A DNA stretch of 64,000 nucleotides, taken from Rhipidocladum racemiflorum (lineage: Eukaryota > Streptophyta > Magnoliopsida > Poales > Poaceae). A model generated the notes under the pieces. It was given only the letters and a program-made list of their open reading frames with translations, ran no database searches and had not been told where the DNA came from. Below are positions 24,989-37,800 of this stretch, piece by piece. Within the stretch, counting starts at the first letter, position 1. The number at the start of each line of letters is the position of its first letter. The position numbers and the translations under genes are program-made. The stretch lies in contig CM070590.1 in NCBI GenBank assembly GCA_036346355.1, positions 40,209,749 to 40,273,748 on the forward strand, read 5' to 3'.

Positions 24989-26238
24989 ATCTTGGCCAAG
25001 TAAGCTCAACCACTAAAGCTGGGATAGTGCGTAATGTGAGGATAAAACCTATTTTCTAAAGCTAAAAATTTGTCAAGACAAGAAATGACATCTTTCGAAG
25101 CTTATCCCATTCTTTCTTTTCTTGTCTCTTGCTGAATTTTTCCTTACCTTCATCCGCGATTTGAAAATTTGAGTTCTTACGTGAGCACTATTGTGTGAGA
25201 TGGAGGGAGAGTTCAACTTCGTTGATGCGGGGTTAGTCACGCTGCAGAACTTTGGCATATGCTACAAACTCCGAGGGATTTTGAGCTTACGCATATACCA
25301 AGTGGAAGTGATCGGACAAAGCGGGATTGATCAAGGCTTGTAACGTGAAGATTGAAGTACCAACTAGGAAGAAGAGCCAGGCAATGCGCTAGATACAACT
25401 GCCTTGCCGGGGAGATCTACAATGCAGATGGGTACATCCAAGAAGTATCCACGGCGAGCAATGCGGCACATTACCCGTATCGCGGAGAGTTGGAGAGCAC
25501 GGTGTTAAAGATTCTCACCAGCGCAGTAATAGCCTTCTTGGCCGAAGGCGGTTCGGGATGAGATGCCATCAGTTACCACGGTCCATAGCCGCGACTTGTT
25601 GTCGCCCAGGAGGATGTACTTTCGATGATACAAGCGAAGGAGCTCACGGAAGGCCCGCAGGAGATCAGCGACCAGAAGAGCAGATGGCGGGAAGCTCAAG
25701 AGTATATATCACGCCTTACGAAGAAGTTGGCGAGTTGGAATGACTTTATGCGGACGAGGGCGAGCGGTTGATCTCGACAAGGCTACACGAGCAGAGATCG
25801 GGAGGAAGTCGAGATCTGATGAGAACGCGCTTCTTCAGACTACCGAGATGACCACGATTCTTTGGACATGGCAGTAATCGTTTAGCGCCTATGCGCGAAG
25901 CATCGATACCCGAGGCCATGGAGGTTTTCTCGATGAGTGAGCGTGGGTTCTATGAGTGAGAACTCCTTCGGCAGAAATCGCGTCATAGAATAAAGAAGTC
26001 ACCCGCTTTAGGCGTTAGACTCCAGGTGTTAGTTCGATTTGGATTTTCATTGTTTCTAGCTTGAGTGTGCGTTATGTGTTGCAAGGCCCTTAGGCATTGT
26101 AGCCTTAACCATACCAAGTTACTATTGATTAGTTAATAAAGTTGGACCTTAAGAAGATTACACCTTTAAGCCCGCATAAGTTCCATATTACTTGCCTATT
26201 CTTGTTTCCCTCTCATCTCTAAAACCTAGAGCAAATCG
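24989..26238 (+). mobile_element. Element B leader
   Basis: Region between the primer site and the first recognisable gag remnants. No reading frame above about 70 codons and no domain recognised. It may include the frameshifted N-terminal part of gag. Confidence 0.5.
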
Positions 26239-27420
26239 ATGAATGGTGAACATGAAACTTTGGAGAAGCAATGGGAGTGGTTCCTTATTGTGAAAAACCC
26301 CAATGATGGAGCACCCGCACTGCCATACAAGTGGATATCTGGCCGGGCTTTTTCTTATTGCTCAGTTTCGATTGATGCATGCTATGATGCAACGAGTCTG
26401 CAGCGTCAGCACTTTTCCAGGCCCATGGCTAATCCGTCAATGGGGACAAACGCCCGAGAATACAAATTGTCGAGTTTATGAGAACTGCTTGTACTTTCTC
26501 TGCAGAATACCAATCCATTGGGAGGCCCTTGATTGGTATAAAGGTCAATAGAGAGGAAGCTACGCATAGCTCAATGCATAGGAAATGAGAAGGTACTCTA
26601 TGCTTCTCATCGAGTTGGAGGAAACGGCCATGAATGGTGGGAGAACTTACGTGCCCTTATGAAGAACCCTCAAAATATCACTTGGAAGAGTTCACGCAAT
26701 TTGCATTAAAATCGATTATCACGTGCTGAAGGAATCATGGACCTTAAGAAGGAGGAGTTCGAGCCATTTGAAGCAAGGTAATCAGCAGATGGCAGAGCTT
26801 CTGAACAAGTTCTACGGCTTCTTACGCTCCTTTTTTTGAGGATGTTAGCGGCCAGATAAAAGCAGGCGAGTCTGTTTCATGAAGGAACTTAACTTCCGGG
26901 ATTGCAAGTAGGATTGAAGTCACCCACACCCCTTTCCCGGATTTCCAAGGAGTGGTGAAATAAAGCGCTTATTCTTGAGGACAAAGCGCCAAAGGCTGGA
27001 TAAGGAAACGAGGCCTTGAGAAATACGCGGCAGAGATCCACGCCCGAAGCATATGGCAATGTCCCGAGGAAATTGCACCAAATCAATTTTTAGATTCGAG
27101 CCAGCGAGAATGCTACAAAGAACGCGCGTCACGGCGCTAAGACACATCAATCGAACTACGAGACCCAGCCCCGCTAAAAGCAGCCCCACTCGAAGGCGAT
27201 CGGCAAGAAACGATGAAATGGCAGCTGCTACAAGCTGTGAGCGGAGACACCTTGCCATGATTGTCCAAAGAAGACCGCGAGGGAAGTGACCAGTTAGCGC
27301 AACCTAGGAACCACCCGGCTAGAGGCGCCCGACACGAAGTCACACACCCCAGGCCGTGGTGAGAGGCGGAGTCAACCATGTCACGCGAGATGCCGCTGCG
27401 AGAGAATACTACGGATGTCG
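26239..27420 (+). pseudogene. Element B gag, frameshifted
   Basis: Capsid-like protein of a Gypsy element. Readable blocks in shifting frames are GNEKVLYASHRVGGNGHEWW from 26581, NLRALMKNPQNITW next to it, and EGIMDLKKEEFEPFEAR from 26728, matching the gag core (W..F..F...IP.GIMDLKK.EF). A CCHC-like knuckle follows at 27226-27268 (CYK, then with a frame change GHLAHDCPKK-type residues). Frameshifts and stops separate the blocks. The start is not defined; 26239 is the first ATG of the open stretch. Confidence 0.7.
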
Positions 27421-27958
27421 TCTTGGGTAAGTTACTTGTTAACTTCCGATTACACACTTAGCTTGGTTTGTTTTGACTACACCGGAGAAGCTTAAGTATT
27501 CGTTTTGTTTATGCCAAAGAGCTTTCTTTTGCTAGAAATGATTTGAGGATTACAAGACTTAGATGCATGCTTTTAGTTCAAACCCTGGTTCCGAACTCGA
27601 GCGAAAGTAGGATGTTCGGGGTGAAATACTAATAAGATGGAATAGAGTTTCTAGCAAACCTTATTATTTTGGAAACCCAGACCTTAGGCGTCATATTGGG
27701 AATGGATTGGTTATCCAAGCACAAGGCCGTGGATTATTGGACAAAGGACTATCTCAGGTTGAGAGCCCATGTATGGGGAAGAAAGAGGCTGGAATTTCAA
27801 GCCCACTATGCAGATTAGAGATAGACCGAGTTGATGATTGCGAGTGCCAAAGGCAATCTGCATGAAGGATATCTCAGATAGTGAATGAGTACCCGAGATG
27901 TTTTTCACGAAGATCTACGGTATGCGCTGACGCAGGGGACATAGAGTTTGTGATAGAG
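27421..27958 (+). pseudogene. Element B protease region, degraded
   Basis: The clearest block is LGVILGMDWLSKHKA (from 27683), the C-terminal protease signature of Gypsy elements. The catalytic DSGA motif is not readable. It lies between the zinc knuckle and reverse transcriptase, as expected. Confidence 0.65.
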
Positions 27959-29330
27959 CTTGTACGAATGCAACACCAGCCATAAAGAGACCCTATCGGA
28001 TGTCTAGAGAGTTGGTAGAGATGAAGAAAGCTTGATTAGAAGAGTTAATGGAGAAAAGTTTATCCCGGAGGCCAGGAGCGTTGGAAATCACCAGATGGGA
28101 GCACGATTACTGTACCGTCAAGAAAAAGGGCGGGAGTTTTAGGATGTGCATCGACTACCGTGCACTCCAATGAAGTCATAGTGAAGAATGAAGTATCAGC
28201 TACCCGGGATTGATGATTTGTTTGATGGTGAGGAAGGAGCTAGGAGTTTTTCTCCAAGATTGATCTAAGGTCCAGGGATACCATCGATTGAAGATCCGAT
28301 CGGAGAAGATATCCCAAGATTGCATTCTCATCAAGATATGGACATTCACGAGTTCTACGGTTATGTGTCCTTCTGCCGGTCTGACAAAATGCGCTTGACA
28401 TATTTCATGAATATGATGAATAAGGTGTTCATGGAATATTTGGACCAAGTTTGTTGTCGTGTTCATAGAATGATATCTAATCTACTCCAAAGCAGAGGAT
28501 GAACATGCCGAACACTTGAGGCGAGTTTTGGAAAAGGCGAAACGAACAGCAACTTTTCGCCAAGTTCAAATTAAAGTGTGATTTTTGGAAGGATACAAGG
28601 TGGAGTTTCTTGGACATGTAATGACCCTTGGATGAGTACGCCCGTAGAATCAGAGCAAAGTAGGAAGTTTGTGTTACATTGGGAGGCAACCAAGATCAGT
28701 GACTCCATCCTCTGAGTTTCCTTGGAATGGCGAGGATACTATCGCTGCTTTCATTGAAGGCTTTTCGACAATTGCAAAACCTCTTGCATAATTCTTTGAA
28801 GAAGGAAAAGAAGTTTGCATGGGCGCTTGAGAATGTGAGAAAGGATTTAGGAGTTAATTTGAAGCGATTAACATCGGCAGGTGTTAGTTCTACCGATGGA
28901 TGTTAATCAAAGCTTTGATATTTATTGTGACGCACTCGCGCCAAGGACTTGGATGTGTCAAGCCGTCATGAGAGAATGGAAAGGCTAAATGCCGCTTATG
29001 CATCAAGGCAGTTGGAGGCCGCGATGAGGAAAATTATCCGGACACATGACCTAGAAGTTAGTTGCCGTAGTAGTGCATGCCTTGAAGATATGGCGTCACT
29101 ATCTGATTGGAAACAGATGTGAAGTGTATCACGGATCATAAGAGCACTTAAATACTTATATTCACCTAATCGGATCTCGAATACCATGAAGCAAGAGGAG
29201 AGTGGTTAGAGTTGATCAAGGACTACAATGTTTAGAATCCATTACCATCCCTGAGAGAAGGCTAACGTAGTAATGCAGCCCGATGCTTCTGAGTCGTAGG
29301 TACAAGCCATGCAGAGTGAGATACGTTGCT
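27959..29330 (+). pseudogene. Element B reverse transcriptase and RNase H, degraded
   Basis: Would copy the element RNA into DNA. Blocks seen: RPYRMS near 27990; SFRMCIDYRAL at 28135-28168; YGHYEF- and MNMMNKVFMEYLD-like residues at 28330-28445; the FIDD catalytic box near 28452-28490 disrupted by an insertion; VEFLGHVMT at about 28600-28630. RNase H remnants are DVNQSFDIYCD (from 28898) and ITDHKS (about 29128). Frames change repeatedly. No single open frame exceeds about 90 codons. Confidence 0.75.
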
Positions 29331-30690
29331 AGCCATAAGTCGGGATGAGTTATGTGGGAGTGATTTTTAAGAAAATGAAGATTGAGGTGGGTACCTAAGC
29401 GGATTCTTGGCGCGTGATTGGAAGTAAAACCTACTCTAGAGGACCGTGATCCGAGAAGCGACGAGAAGATGATGACACAAGATCCGCAGGGATTAAGTCC
29501 ATCAAGGAGGAAGGCAAGGCGTAGGACTTCAAGTTGGATGAGGCAAGGCGTAACGTTGTGGATGAAGGATCGGATTTATGTGCCTAACAAGAAGGAGTTA
29601 AAGCAATCGATTTTGGAAGAAGCCTATGACGCTCCAAGTACTCAATTCATCACTGAAGCGCCAAGATGTATCAGGGATCTCAAGCGAGAGATTCTCGTGG
29701 TAGGAGCATGATGCGCTTGAAGTAGCCGAGACATGTTGCATTGTCACGGCTTATTTATGCCGGAGAGTCAAGGCAATGCATCGTAGACTGCGGTACAGGA
29801 GTTGCTACAAACACCGAAAAATACCCGAGGTGGAAGTGGGAGGAAATCGGATGGATTTCATTACCGGTTTGCCTAAGACTCCAAGGAGGATTATGACTCC
29901 ATATGGGTTTATAGTGGATCGCTTGACCAAAGTAGGCTTCCATTTTATCCGTGAAGACCACTTTACTCGGGGGGATAAATTGGGCGTAGGTTGTACATGA
30001 TCGAGATAAAATGCATGTTTTGCACGGAGTGCCAAAGAGGATTATATCTGATGTCAGACAGAGAGAGTACCCAATTTACCTCAAGGTTCGGGAATAAGTT
30101 GCATGAAACCATGCTGGAACCCGTTTGAACTTCAAGACAGCCTATCATCCATGAGGAGCGGATGGCCAGACCGAAAGAGTCAACCAGATTCGACGGAGGA
30201 TAATATGTTAAGAGCTTGTGCATTGGCTTATGCTACCTCTTGGGATAAGAGTTTGCATCGTATGCTCAGTTCGGATTACAACAATAGTTATCGAATGCCA
30301 GTTTGCTGAGATGTCACCTTTTGAGGCACCATGATGTAGTCGGATCCATCGCTTCGACGCCATTGAATTGGAATGAGACCGGCGAGCTACTGTGTCTTCC
30401 GAACACGAATATTCTTCAAGGAGGGCCAAGAGCGGAGCTGCCATGATTAGGGAAAGGTTGAAGATAGCCCAATCACAGCCAGAAGAGTTATGCTTTGACT
30501 AACCGTCGCCGAGACTTGAGTTTTGAACCCGTAAGACTTTGTATGCACGCTCCTTGAGTTACGCCTCCAGTGGGAGTTAAGAGGTTCCATGCCAAAGGGA
30601 AACTACGCACCTGTTATGTTGGAACCATTTAAGATTTTTGGTAGCAGCAGAGGCGTAGAGTTGCTTATCACCGGAGTTGCCATAACAATC
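29331..30690 (+). pseudogene. Element B integrase, degraded
   Basis: Would insert the cDNA into the genome. The N-terminal zinc-finger region is represented by KKELKQSILEEAYDAP (from 29590) and MYRDLKRE-like residues (29665-29690). The first catalytic-core strand, RMDFITGLPKTPR, starts near 29848; GVPKRIISDV near 30030 is close to the second catalytic Asp. The Glu region and C-terminal part are broken by frameshifts. Confidence 0.75.
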
Positions 30691-31026
30691 GTAATCAGGA
30701 GTATACATGACGTATTCCATGTGTCCTGCGAGTTGAAGAAGTGCACTCCAGGGTTCTGAGAAACAGACACACGCTTAGAGTCAATTGAGTTGCAAGAAGA
30801 TTTGACTTATAAGGAACATCCACGTAAAGATTCTTAGACACAATGGATCGAGACGACCCGTAAATAAGTCAACCCGCGTTCTGTAGAGTTCGATTGGAGC
30901 AATCATATGTAGAAGCGAAGCTGGGTTTACTTGACAGGAGCGCGAAAAGAGGATTTGAGGGAAAGAGTTCCCAAACCTATTCCTTAGTTAATACTGAATC
31001 TCAACTTTGTGACGAGATTCTATATT
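30691..31026 (+). pseudogene. Element B chromodomain region
   Basis: VHDVFHVSCELKKC (about 30700) is the conserved end of integrase. It is followed by SIELQEDLTYKEHPRKDS and, after frame changes, EDLREREFPNLF, matching the Tekay-type chromodomain tail (EDLTYEEKP..ILDRK and REKYPELF). In chromoviruses this domain targets integration to marked chromatin. The pol reading ends about 30 bases before the polypurine tract. Confidence 0.7.
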
Positions 31027-31041
31027 AAGGGAGGGGAGGTT
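31027..31041 (+). other. Polypurine tract of element B
   Basis: AAGGGAGGGGAGGTT immediately upstream of the 3' LTR start; the usual primer site for plus-strand DNA synthesis. Confidence 0.85.
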
Positions 31042-34000
31042 TGTAACACCTCAAGAAATTTGCTTTTCTTAAATTCATGAGTGATTTGGCACTTTGGTGA
31101 ATTTTTGGAATTTTCTGGAATTTATTTAGATTCTATTTGAATTTATTCCATTTTGAAATAATTAAAGAATTTAATTTTGCAAATAAAATTTTGTTGAAAT
31201 ATTTTATTTGGAGTCCAAAATGATCCAAAATATTTTCGGAATTTTTCTCGAATTTTTTCTCGAAAGTCATTTGCTATTTTTAATGAATTAAATGAATTTA
31301 CGGAAATTATTTTAAATATTAAATCATTTGGAAAATCGAACTTAGCTCAAGCATCTTTGCTCATCCGATCGAGCCCGAAGTCGTCAGACTCGAAGTTCGA
31401 GTCGAAACCCGAGCTCCCGACTGCGCCTGGGTGGTCAAACCGAACCCGCTTCGGTCGGGACCTCTCGGAACCCCCTACTTAGCGTGACTGGCCGGTTGGA
31501 TCGAGATCCAACGGCCACGGTCGAGCCACATCACCGAGCCCGAGCCCGATCAAGAGCCAGGAATTAGCTCGGCTACGCGTGTCCGACCAGGGACCCAAAC
31601 TTCAAGCGCACCATTGGATCTCGATCCAACGGTATCGCGCGTGCCCACGATCACCCCTAACCGTGTCAAGCGATGCGCGGACTCGCATGCCCGCAAGAAC
31701 GAAGAGGACCTTGATTCAGCGTGTTCCTACTGATGCCGAGTGGTGGCCCTATTGTATTGCGCCCGCCCACCCGTAAGGTTTCGGAGATGCAGCCGCTTTC
31801 ATTGCGCACCGTGAGCCTCCAACCCACGCCGCTCAAGCCGCCCCGCCCGTCAGCTGCCAGTCTTTACGCTGAGTTTCGCCAGAGCGCTGGAGGAGGTGGT
31901 TCGGCTGGCGGTTAGCTCGCTTCGTTTTCGCCGCGCTACCGGTCAAGTCGTCTTCCGCCGAGAAGGAGCCTGTGATCAGGAATCCTCGCTTCCGAGACGC
32001 ACTCCGAAGAGACCACCCACTTTCGGGCGAGCGCGTCTGAACGCCGTCGGTGTGGTCTTACGTTCTCACCCGCCGGCCGCTGGAGCTCCAGCCGCTGGAA
32101 CATCATGTGAACGCACCCGCCGAAGCTTCTCCACCGTCGGATCTTCATCGCACGGTCCAGATTCGGCCCACGCTACCCACGGTAAGAATCACATATTAAT
32201 CTTCAGATCTAATCTCAACTGCATAGGTCCTAGATCCAACGGCTTAGATTGAACCACGTTCATAGCCCGATAGATTGGATCTTGACTCAGTCCGAGTCAA
32301 GATCGAGCGGTCTAGATCGATGGAGTTGTTTTCCAAAAGCGCGTTAAGCCAGATTTAATTCGGGTAGTTTGATTTTCAAATCAGCGGCCTGAAGATTGAG
32401 CCCACGTGGTCCGGGAAGAAAGCTGACCGTCCGCGGTCAAATACCGGCCCACGCCGCTGGCGTGCGTGTAGGACGGCGTGACGACACGCGGGCCCAGCCG
32501 CGGTCAGGAAGGAACCTGCACTGTCAATGAATGCCGTGAAGTCTGGGCCGTGGGTAGGAGCGCCCGTGGACTGCGGACCGGTGAACCGAGACTTGGCATA
32601 CGGTCCGTGGACCCGAGGCCACGGCTTGTCAAATCACCGATTGGTCCACGTGTCCCTCACGACGCCTTAATAAATGTTTTTCCAAAAAGAAAATGATTTA
32701 ATAATTCGGTTTAATAATTGATTTGAATTTCAAAACTTCAAAAGCTTATAACTTTTTTGCGTTTCAACTCCGATTTGAGTGATTCAAATTTCTTAAATTT
32801 GTATAAAATTCAGATCTACCCAAATAAGAATTTTATTGTTATTTTAGGACTAAAGTTTTCTCTATAAAATTATTTAATTGATTATTTAAACTTTAAATAA
32901 TCATAACTTTTTGCATTTTAACTCCAAATTTGTGATTCAGATTTCTAAAAATTCATAAAATTATGTTCTCTCTGTTTGCGGATTTTATTTGGATGTTTCG
33001 ACACTTTTTGCCTATTGTTTATTCGTGTATTTGCTATTTGCACGCTTCACGAGTAGAAGCGTTGAAGTGCCTAGGAAGGATTCCGAAGCTGAGAAATTGA
33101 CTCAGGGATCCAACTCAAGACCAAGCAAGTACTTTTTGAAGGCAAGTTGTTGCTTTTGACCATGTTGATCCTATTTGAAATCTATTTTGATTTAACTCTA
33201 TTGCATGCTAGTTCAATTAGAAAAATACTTTTATTTTAAATAATGGGGAATTAGATAAAATGCCAATTCTTTCGTATGACACCTTGATTATCTAAGTATG
33301 TGCCATGACCCCTTGTCACCCTAGTTGTGGTTTTACTTAGTTGGACATTATTAACTTGCCAACATGGGTTTAGACCGGTTGTAGTATATCGCTTAGACCG
33401 CGCTACGTGCTTCATGACATGATTTTGGACAATCAAATGCTAATATTGACTTAACTGATATATTGAACCTTGTTTTGGAAAGGTATCATGTGATGTTGAT
33501 GGCTTGCGTGGTGCATGGTAATCAACGGAGGTTTTGATAAATAGTTTTCGGCCAGGGGCATGTGGGCAGAAGTAATCAGGTGCCAGCCAGGTTGTGGCAT
33601 CGGGGATGTTGATTTGGTTCTTCCGGAGTAGTCTTAAGCCTTGCACCGGTCACCCCTAAGGACTTAACCTTGCAAGCCTAACTGAACTGGGTCCTAACGT
33701 GGCAACCCACATGTCTGTAATGGGAGCGGGACCTAGTTTGACTAAGTTGCTAATAACATGTGCACTGTGGGACCTCTCAGGAGGAGTCCAACTACACCCT
33801 TTGTGTAAGTTGTGCGGGGAGCGTCTGTACTGAGGCATGTACCCATCTAACGGTTGATTGGCCTAGACCGCCTTAGCTAAGGGAAGGGTTAGTGTGCAAT
33901 AACCGGGAGGACCACTTGTATTGTTAGAAGTTATCAAAGACTTTGTTACTGAACTCGCCTTTGTGGTGTTTGACTGTATCTTGTGGGTAAAGTGCATAAC

Positions 34001-34718
34001 CTCTGCAGAGTGTAGAATCTATTAGAATAGCCAGTGTCAGCGGTATTGGACATCGCCGGGAATTACAATCAAGGGTTAGATTTTCTCAAAAATAACTTGG
34101 ACTTGAAAGGTTGGGTTGGATTGACAATGATGTTAGAAATGTGGATTAGGATGGGAAAGATGTTTACTAAACTCCTTGAAAAGTTACCTATGCTATACTT
34201 GTTTCTACTCGCTTCGAATCTACTTATACTACTTGTCAAATCTTTGTTTACTGCAAATATACCTTGAGCTATTCCTTTGTACCAAGCCATGCATATAGTG
34301 TATTAGCTTGCATTCTGCATGACTTGTCGAGTACCAGAAGTGCTCCACCCTTGCCACCATACAACACAAGTTGAAGAGGAGACTACACCGGCTTTGGAGG
34401 AGGAGCTCCAAGAGGCAACCGCTCACTTAGGAAAGCGAGCGATCAGTTGCCTGTGGTATACCTTTGGATGGCGCCACGAAAGTTATCTTATTTTCATTTG
34501 CTACTATTTCTCTCTTAATAAGTTTTGCCACTGCGAAGCGTACATTTGTGACTTGACCATAAGGTCGAGTAACTTAGCTGATTATTTAAATAAAGTACTT
34601 TATTAGTATCGAATGGTATGATTGTGATATTTACCGATGTTAAGGCGTATTGCACTAAGCGCGTTCTGGACTAGTGTTGAATACAGAGGGTCCAGATTTG
34701 CAAATCGGGGTCCCGAGC
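31042..34718 (+). mobile_element. 3' LTR of element B
   Basis: Starts TGTAACACCTC and runs 3.68 kb; ends near GGTCCCGAGC. Same layout as the 5' LTR. The two LTRs differ mostly by one- to few-base indels and short replaced patches, which are not suited to dating. Family A LTR sequence (AAACTCATACCGG) resumes after it. Confidence 0.85.
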
Positions 34719-35964
34719 GAAAACTCATACCGGTATGGTTGAGTACACACCCGTCGATGTGCACCCTCTCCCCCGTTCCATCCCGAAGATGGAGGGTGCC
34801 TACTCCTCGCTTCCCCACACCGCGTTGGATGGAATCACGATGTAGGACTTACTCATTGGCTCTCCAGAATAGTCATAACTTTCTCACCGACCTTCCCCGG
34901 ACTAGTTATGACTTTCTCACCACCCGGGCCATGTATCATGCCATGTATGCAAATATGCCAACATCATGAAATAACCTGTACATTAACGTATGGCATCATC
35001 ATGGATAACTTGTACATTAACACATGGCATCATCACATAATAAACATATTCATCATATCAATGGCAAACATTAAAGCATGGCATGTGAACATATCATATA
35101 TTCAAATTTCAATCTCAATCAATCAAACAACCCACAATCCGCTACCCATTCCAATACACTTGCCTCAACCACGGGCGACGGATTGGCGAGGTGAAGAGGG
35201 CACTCCCAGGGTCACACCACCTGCACATAGGTAGCACACACTCACAATCATGTCCACAAAACAGTATGCAAACCCTAGGTCGACTGCTCATGCTGCCCGA
35301 TACAGAGGACGTGACAACTTCTAGATTTTGTCTAATCTACTCCAATTCCAGCACCACCAATTGATCTAAAAACTTGATAATCACCCTTAGAACAGTACCT
35401 AGACCAACCCCAAAGAGTCCCATGGCCATACCTTCGCCGGCCAGCGTGAAAACCCAATAGATCTCCTCCCGTATCGCTCCTCGCTCCACGCTTCAACGGA
35501 TGGATCTTCGAGGTGCAGGGGTGGGGAGGCTACCCTAGGGCAGCAAGGGGGTGGAGGAGAGGTGGTAGAGAGGTGGGGCGCCAAGGGGGCCCGGGGAGGG
35601 GGCGCACGGCCACAAGGGAGAGAGGAGGTGGGGGTGGCGGCTAGGAGCAAGGAGGGAGGGAAGGGGCGCAAAAGGGGGTGGGGCGCAGGGCAGCAGGGGG
35701 AGCCCCTTTTTACCAGCCCAAGCAGGATTCCTGATCCTAAATGGACTCATACTCCATCCCACCAAAGCCGACAACCCCTTCTTTTAGGCCCGAACACCCC
35801 CGGAAAGGCGCAAATCCGAGCGGCCCAGCATAAATAAACATCATATCGTAGGGTTTTAACCTTAATTCCACATTTTATAATGTTTTTGCCCTCAACATTC
35901 ACATTTTGTAATGCCACAATCTCTAATTTCACATTTTATAAAGTTTCGGCATTCCGTAGTGTCA
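34719..35964 (-). mobile_element. Family A LTR, 5' portion
   Basis: Continues 20760-21388 after the B insertion and ends on the plus strand with CCGTAGTGTCA at 35964, the LTR 5' start on the minus strand. Without B, the LTR is about 1.9 kb. It contains the G-rich tract typical of this family at 35510-35710. The ORFs at 35399-35837 are frames through that tract and are not genes. Confidence 0.85.
35510..35710 (+). repeat. G-rich tract in family A LTR
   Basis: Many runs of three to five G on the plus strand (antisense to the element), separated by short loops; the same block recurs in three related LTRs. It has the composition expected for G-quadruplex formation. Confidence 0.6.
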
Positions 35965-36375
35965 TAATTAGAACATCTTTAAACAACCAGCAAAGTTTCT
36001 TTAACAATAACAACAGTCTACATTATCTTAATGTTCTAACTATGCATCAGGGTTTAAAACTTTGAACATAATCGGGGGTCATAAGCACTTTTAAAGCAAA
36101 GCAATAGATTCTAAGCATGTACGTTAACACCTTTAATCATTCTTGCTATAGAGCAATCTACAACACTAGAAGTTCAATTAATCTTAAGCTAAAGGTAACA
36201 ATTACATTTAATTGATTCAACTCGCAAATTAACTAAGGTGTACATCATTTCTATAAACCAGATTGTTACATACTACATAACATGCTAAACAACAATTTTC
36301 ACTTTTGATAAGTAATTTCGATCAAGCGAATACTTACTTTATTTGCAGCATTTTTTTCTTTTAATACTCAGCCAA
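35965..36375 (-). mobile_element. Remnant of family A interior
   Basis: Matches 54190-54598 of element D and the leader of other A copies. It abuts the LTR end directly without the polypurine tract seen in D and E, so the interior between tract and leader is deleted. Broken at about 36375 by the GC-rich insertion F. Confidence 0.75.
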
Positions 36376-36659
36376 AAGTCGATTGTTTAGTGCACCGCAA
36401 ACAATCTGAATTATGGTCGGATGGGAGTCGCGCTCCCTCTCCCAGATAGTCGACTCAAGGAGTCGGATGATGTATACTAGTTGGCTGAATGTCCCTACTC
36501 GATTCGTTCGGTGTGGATGTATTGATCTTTGGGCGATGAACAAGGGATGTACAAGCGGCGAGGGAGTCGGCTGTCCGATCCCCTTAGTGCTTTGGCTAGA
36601 GTCGTGGCTTCTGGAGGGCCTTTTCTCTGTCCCCTCTCCCTCTCGGGCCCCGCCTCTCC

Positions 36660-36667
36660 TTATATAG
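36660..36667 (+). promoter_or_regulatory. TATA box in insertion F
   Basis: TTATATAG after a C-rich stretch and before a purine-rich stretch, as in promoters of GC-rich grass LTRs. Confidence 0.45.
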
Positions 36668-37229
36668 ACGGAGGAGGCAGGTTACACAGGTGTTTGGGAA
36701 ATCCACTAGAAAGGGGCGTGCGTGTCTCAGTCGGCTCTGTCTTTCCGACCGTCCTGCCGTCCGGCGGGGTTGGTGGCTCTGCGATGTGTGGTCTTGTGTG
36801 ATGGCGTCACGGATGGCGCCTCGCGTGGTGCTCTATGCGCCTCGGCGGCTTTAATGGCGCTTGACTTTACCTTGGCCTCGGGAGTGGCGCACTCTCTGCG
36901 GTGTGCCAGGCGATGGGGCGAGGCTTGACTCGCTTCGGTGGCTCTTCGGCGATCTTTGGGAGAGGCGCCTACCGACTCTGCAGACGCCCGAGGGCCATTT
37001 GCGCACAAAGGCGATCGTCGACCTTTGGCGTGGGCCATCTTGGCCCGTGCGGCGAGTGGAGCTTGAGCTTCAATATTAGGCGGCCGGGCCGCCGACCGTT
37101 AGTCGGCCACGCCGCGGTCGGGGCTCGCTCCTGCAGCCCAAGTACCTTCGGCGGTCTTTGGGCCTTCGCCGTGGTTGGTCAGCCCGTTCGCGCATACGGG
37201 CTGTTGGGGGTACCCAAGGCATTGGTACT

Positions 37230-37800
37230 CGTCGATAACCAGAGCCTGGCGGGTCGGAGAAGTGCTCGGGAGTTTAACTTAGCGGTGATAGGCTGCCCGG
37301 CGGAGTCGGCGGCGCTAGGTCGGCGTGACTCCCTGGGAGCCGCGCCCGACCTAGAAAGGGCCCGGTCTTGTGGCGCTCCGGTGGAGTGTAACCTCGAGCC
37401 CCCGAGCGGGTCGGAGAGCCGATCGGGGTTTAGCCAGCGATGGTAGTCGTCGACCGGAGGTTAGCGGCGCTTAGTCAGCCTTGACGCTTGCAGGAGCCGT
37501 CTTGAAGCCTAGAAAGAGCTTCCAGAAGTCTTGGCAGCACCAGTGGAAATCTTCCCGAGCCCCAGCGGGTCGGAGAGCCGATCGGGGTTTAGCTCCTACA
37601 GAGGTAGCCCGTCGACCGGAGGTTGGCGGCGCCTAGGCTCGGCCTTATTTGCTTAGGGCCGTGCCAGCCTAAAGAAACAGTCTTGGCGAGCACACCGGTG
37701 GAGTCTAACCAAGCCCCAGAGAGAGTCGGAGAGCCGGTCGGGAGTTTTGCCCGTCGGACCCTTGCAAGCCACGCCCGTTCGGTAGGTTTTGGTCGGGTGG
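37230..37800 (+). repeat. Tandem repeat of about 155-170 bp in F
   Basis: Three clear units and one weaker one, sharing GTCGGAGAGCCGATCGGGG and GTCGACCGGAGGTT-like blocks. The shared GGTCGGAG block lies near 37245, 37409, 37570 and 37725. Such short tandem arrays are common upstream of the promoter in large grass Gypsy LTRs. Confidence 0.65.

Larger units (their letters stand above)
21389..34718 (+). mobile_element. Element B: full-length Tekay-like Gypsy retrotransposon
   Basis: 13.3 kb with two long LTRs, a primer site and a polypurine tract, plus all Gypsy domains in the order gag, protease, reverse transcriptase, RNase H, integrase, chromodomain. The chromodomain after integrase places it in the chromoviruses; sequence blocks and the 3.6 kb LTRs fit Tekay/Del. 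It sits in a family A LTR; the flanks are compatible with a short GAAA-like target duplication, not clean enough to state. All reading frames are broken by many small indels, partly perhaps assembly error, so no intact protein is encoded as shown. Confidence 0.88.
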
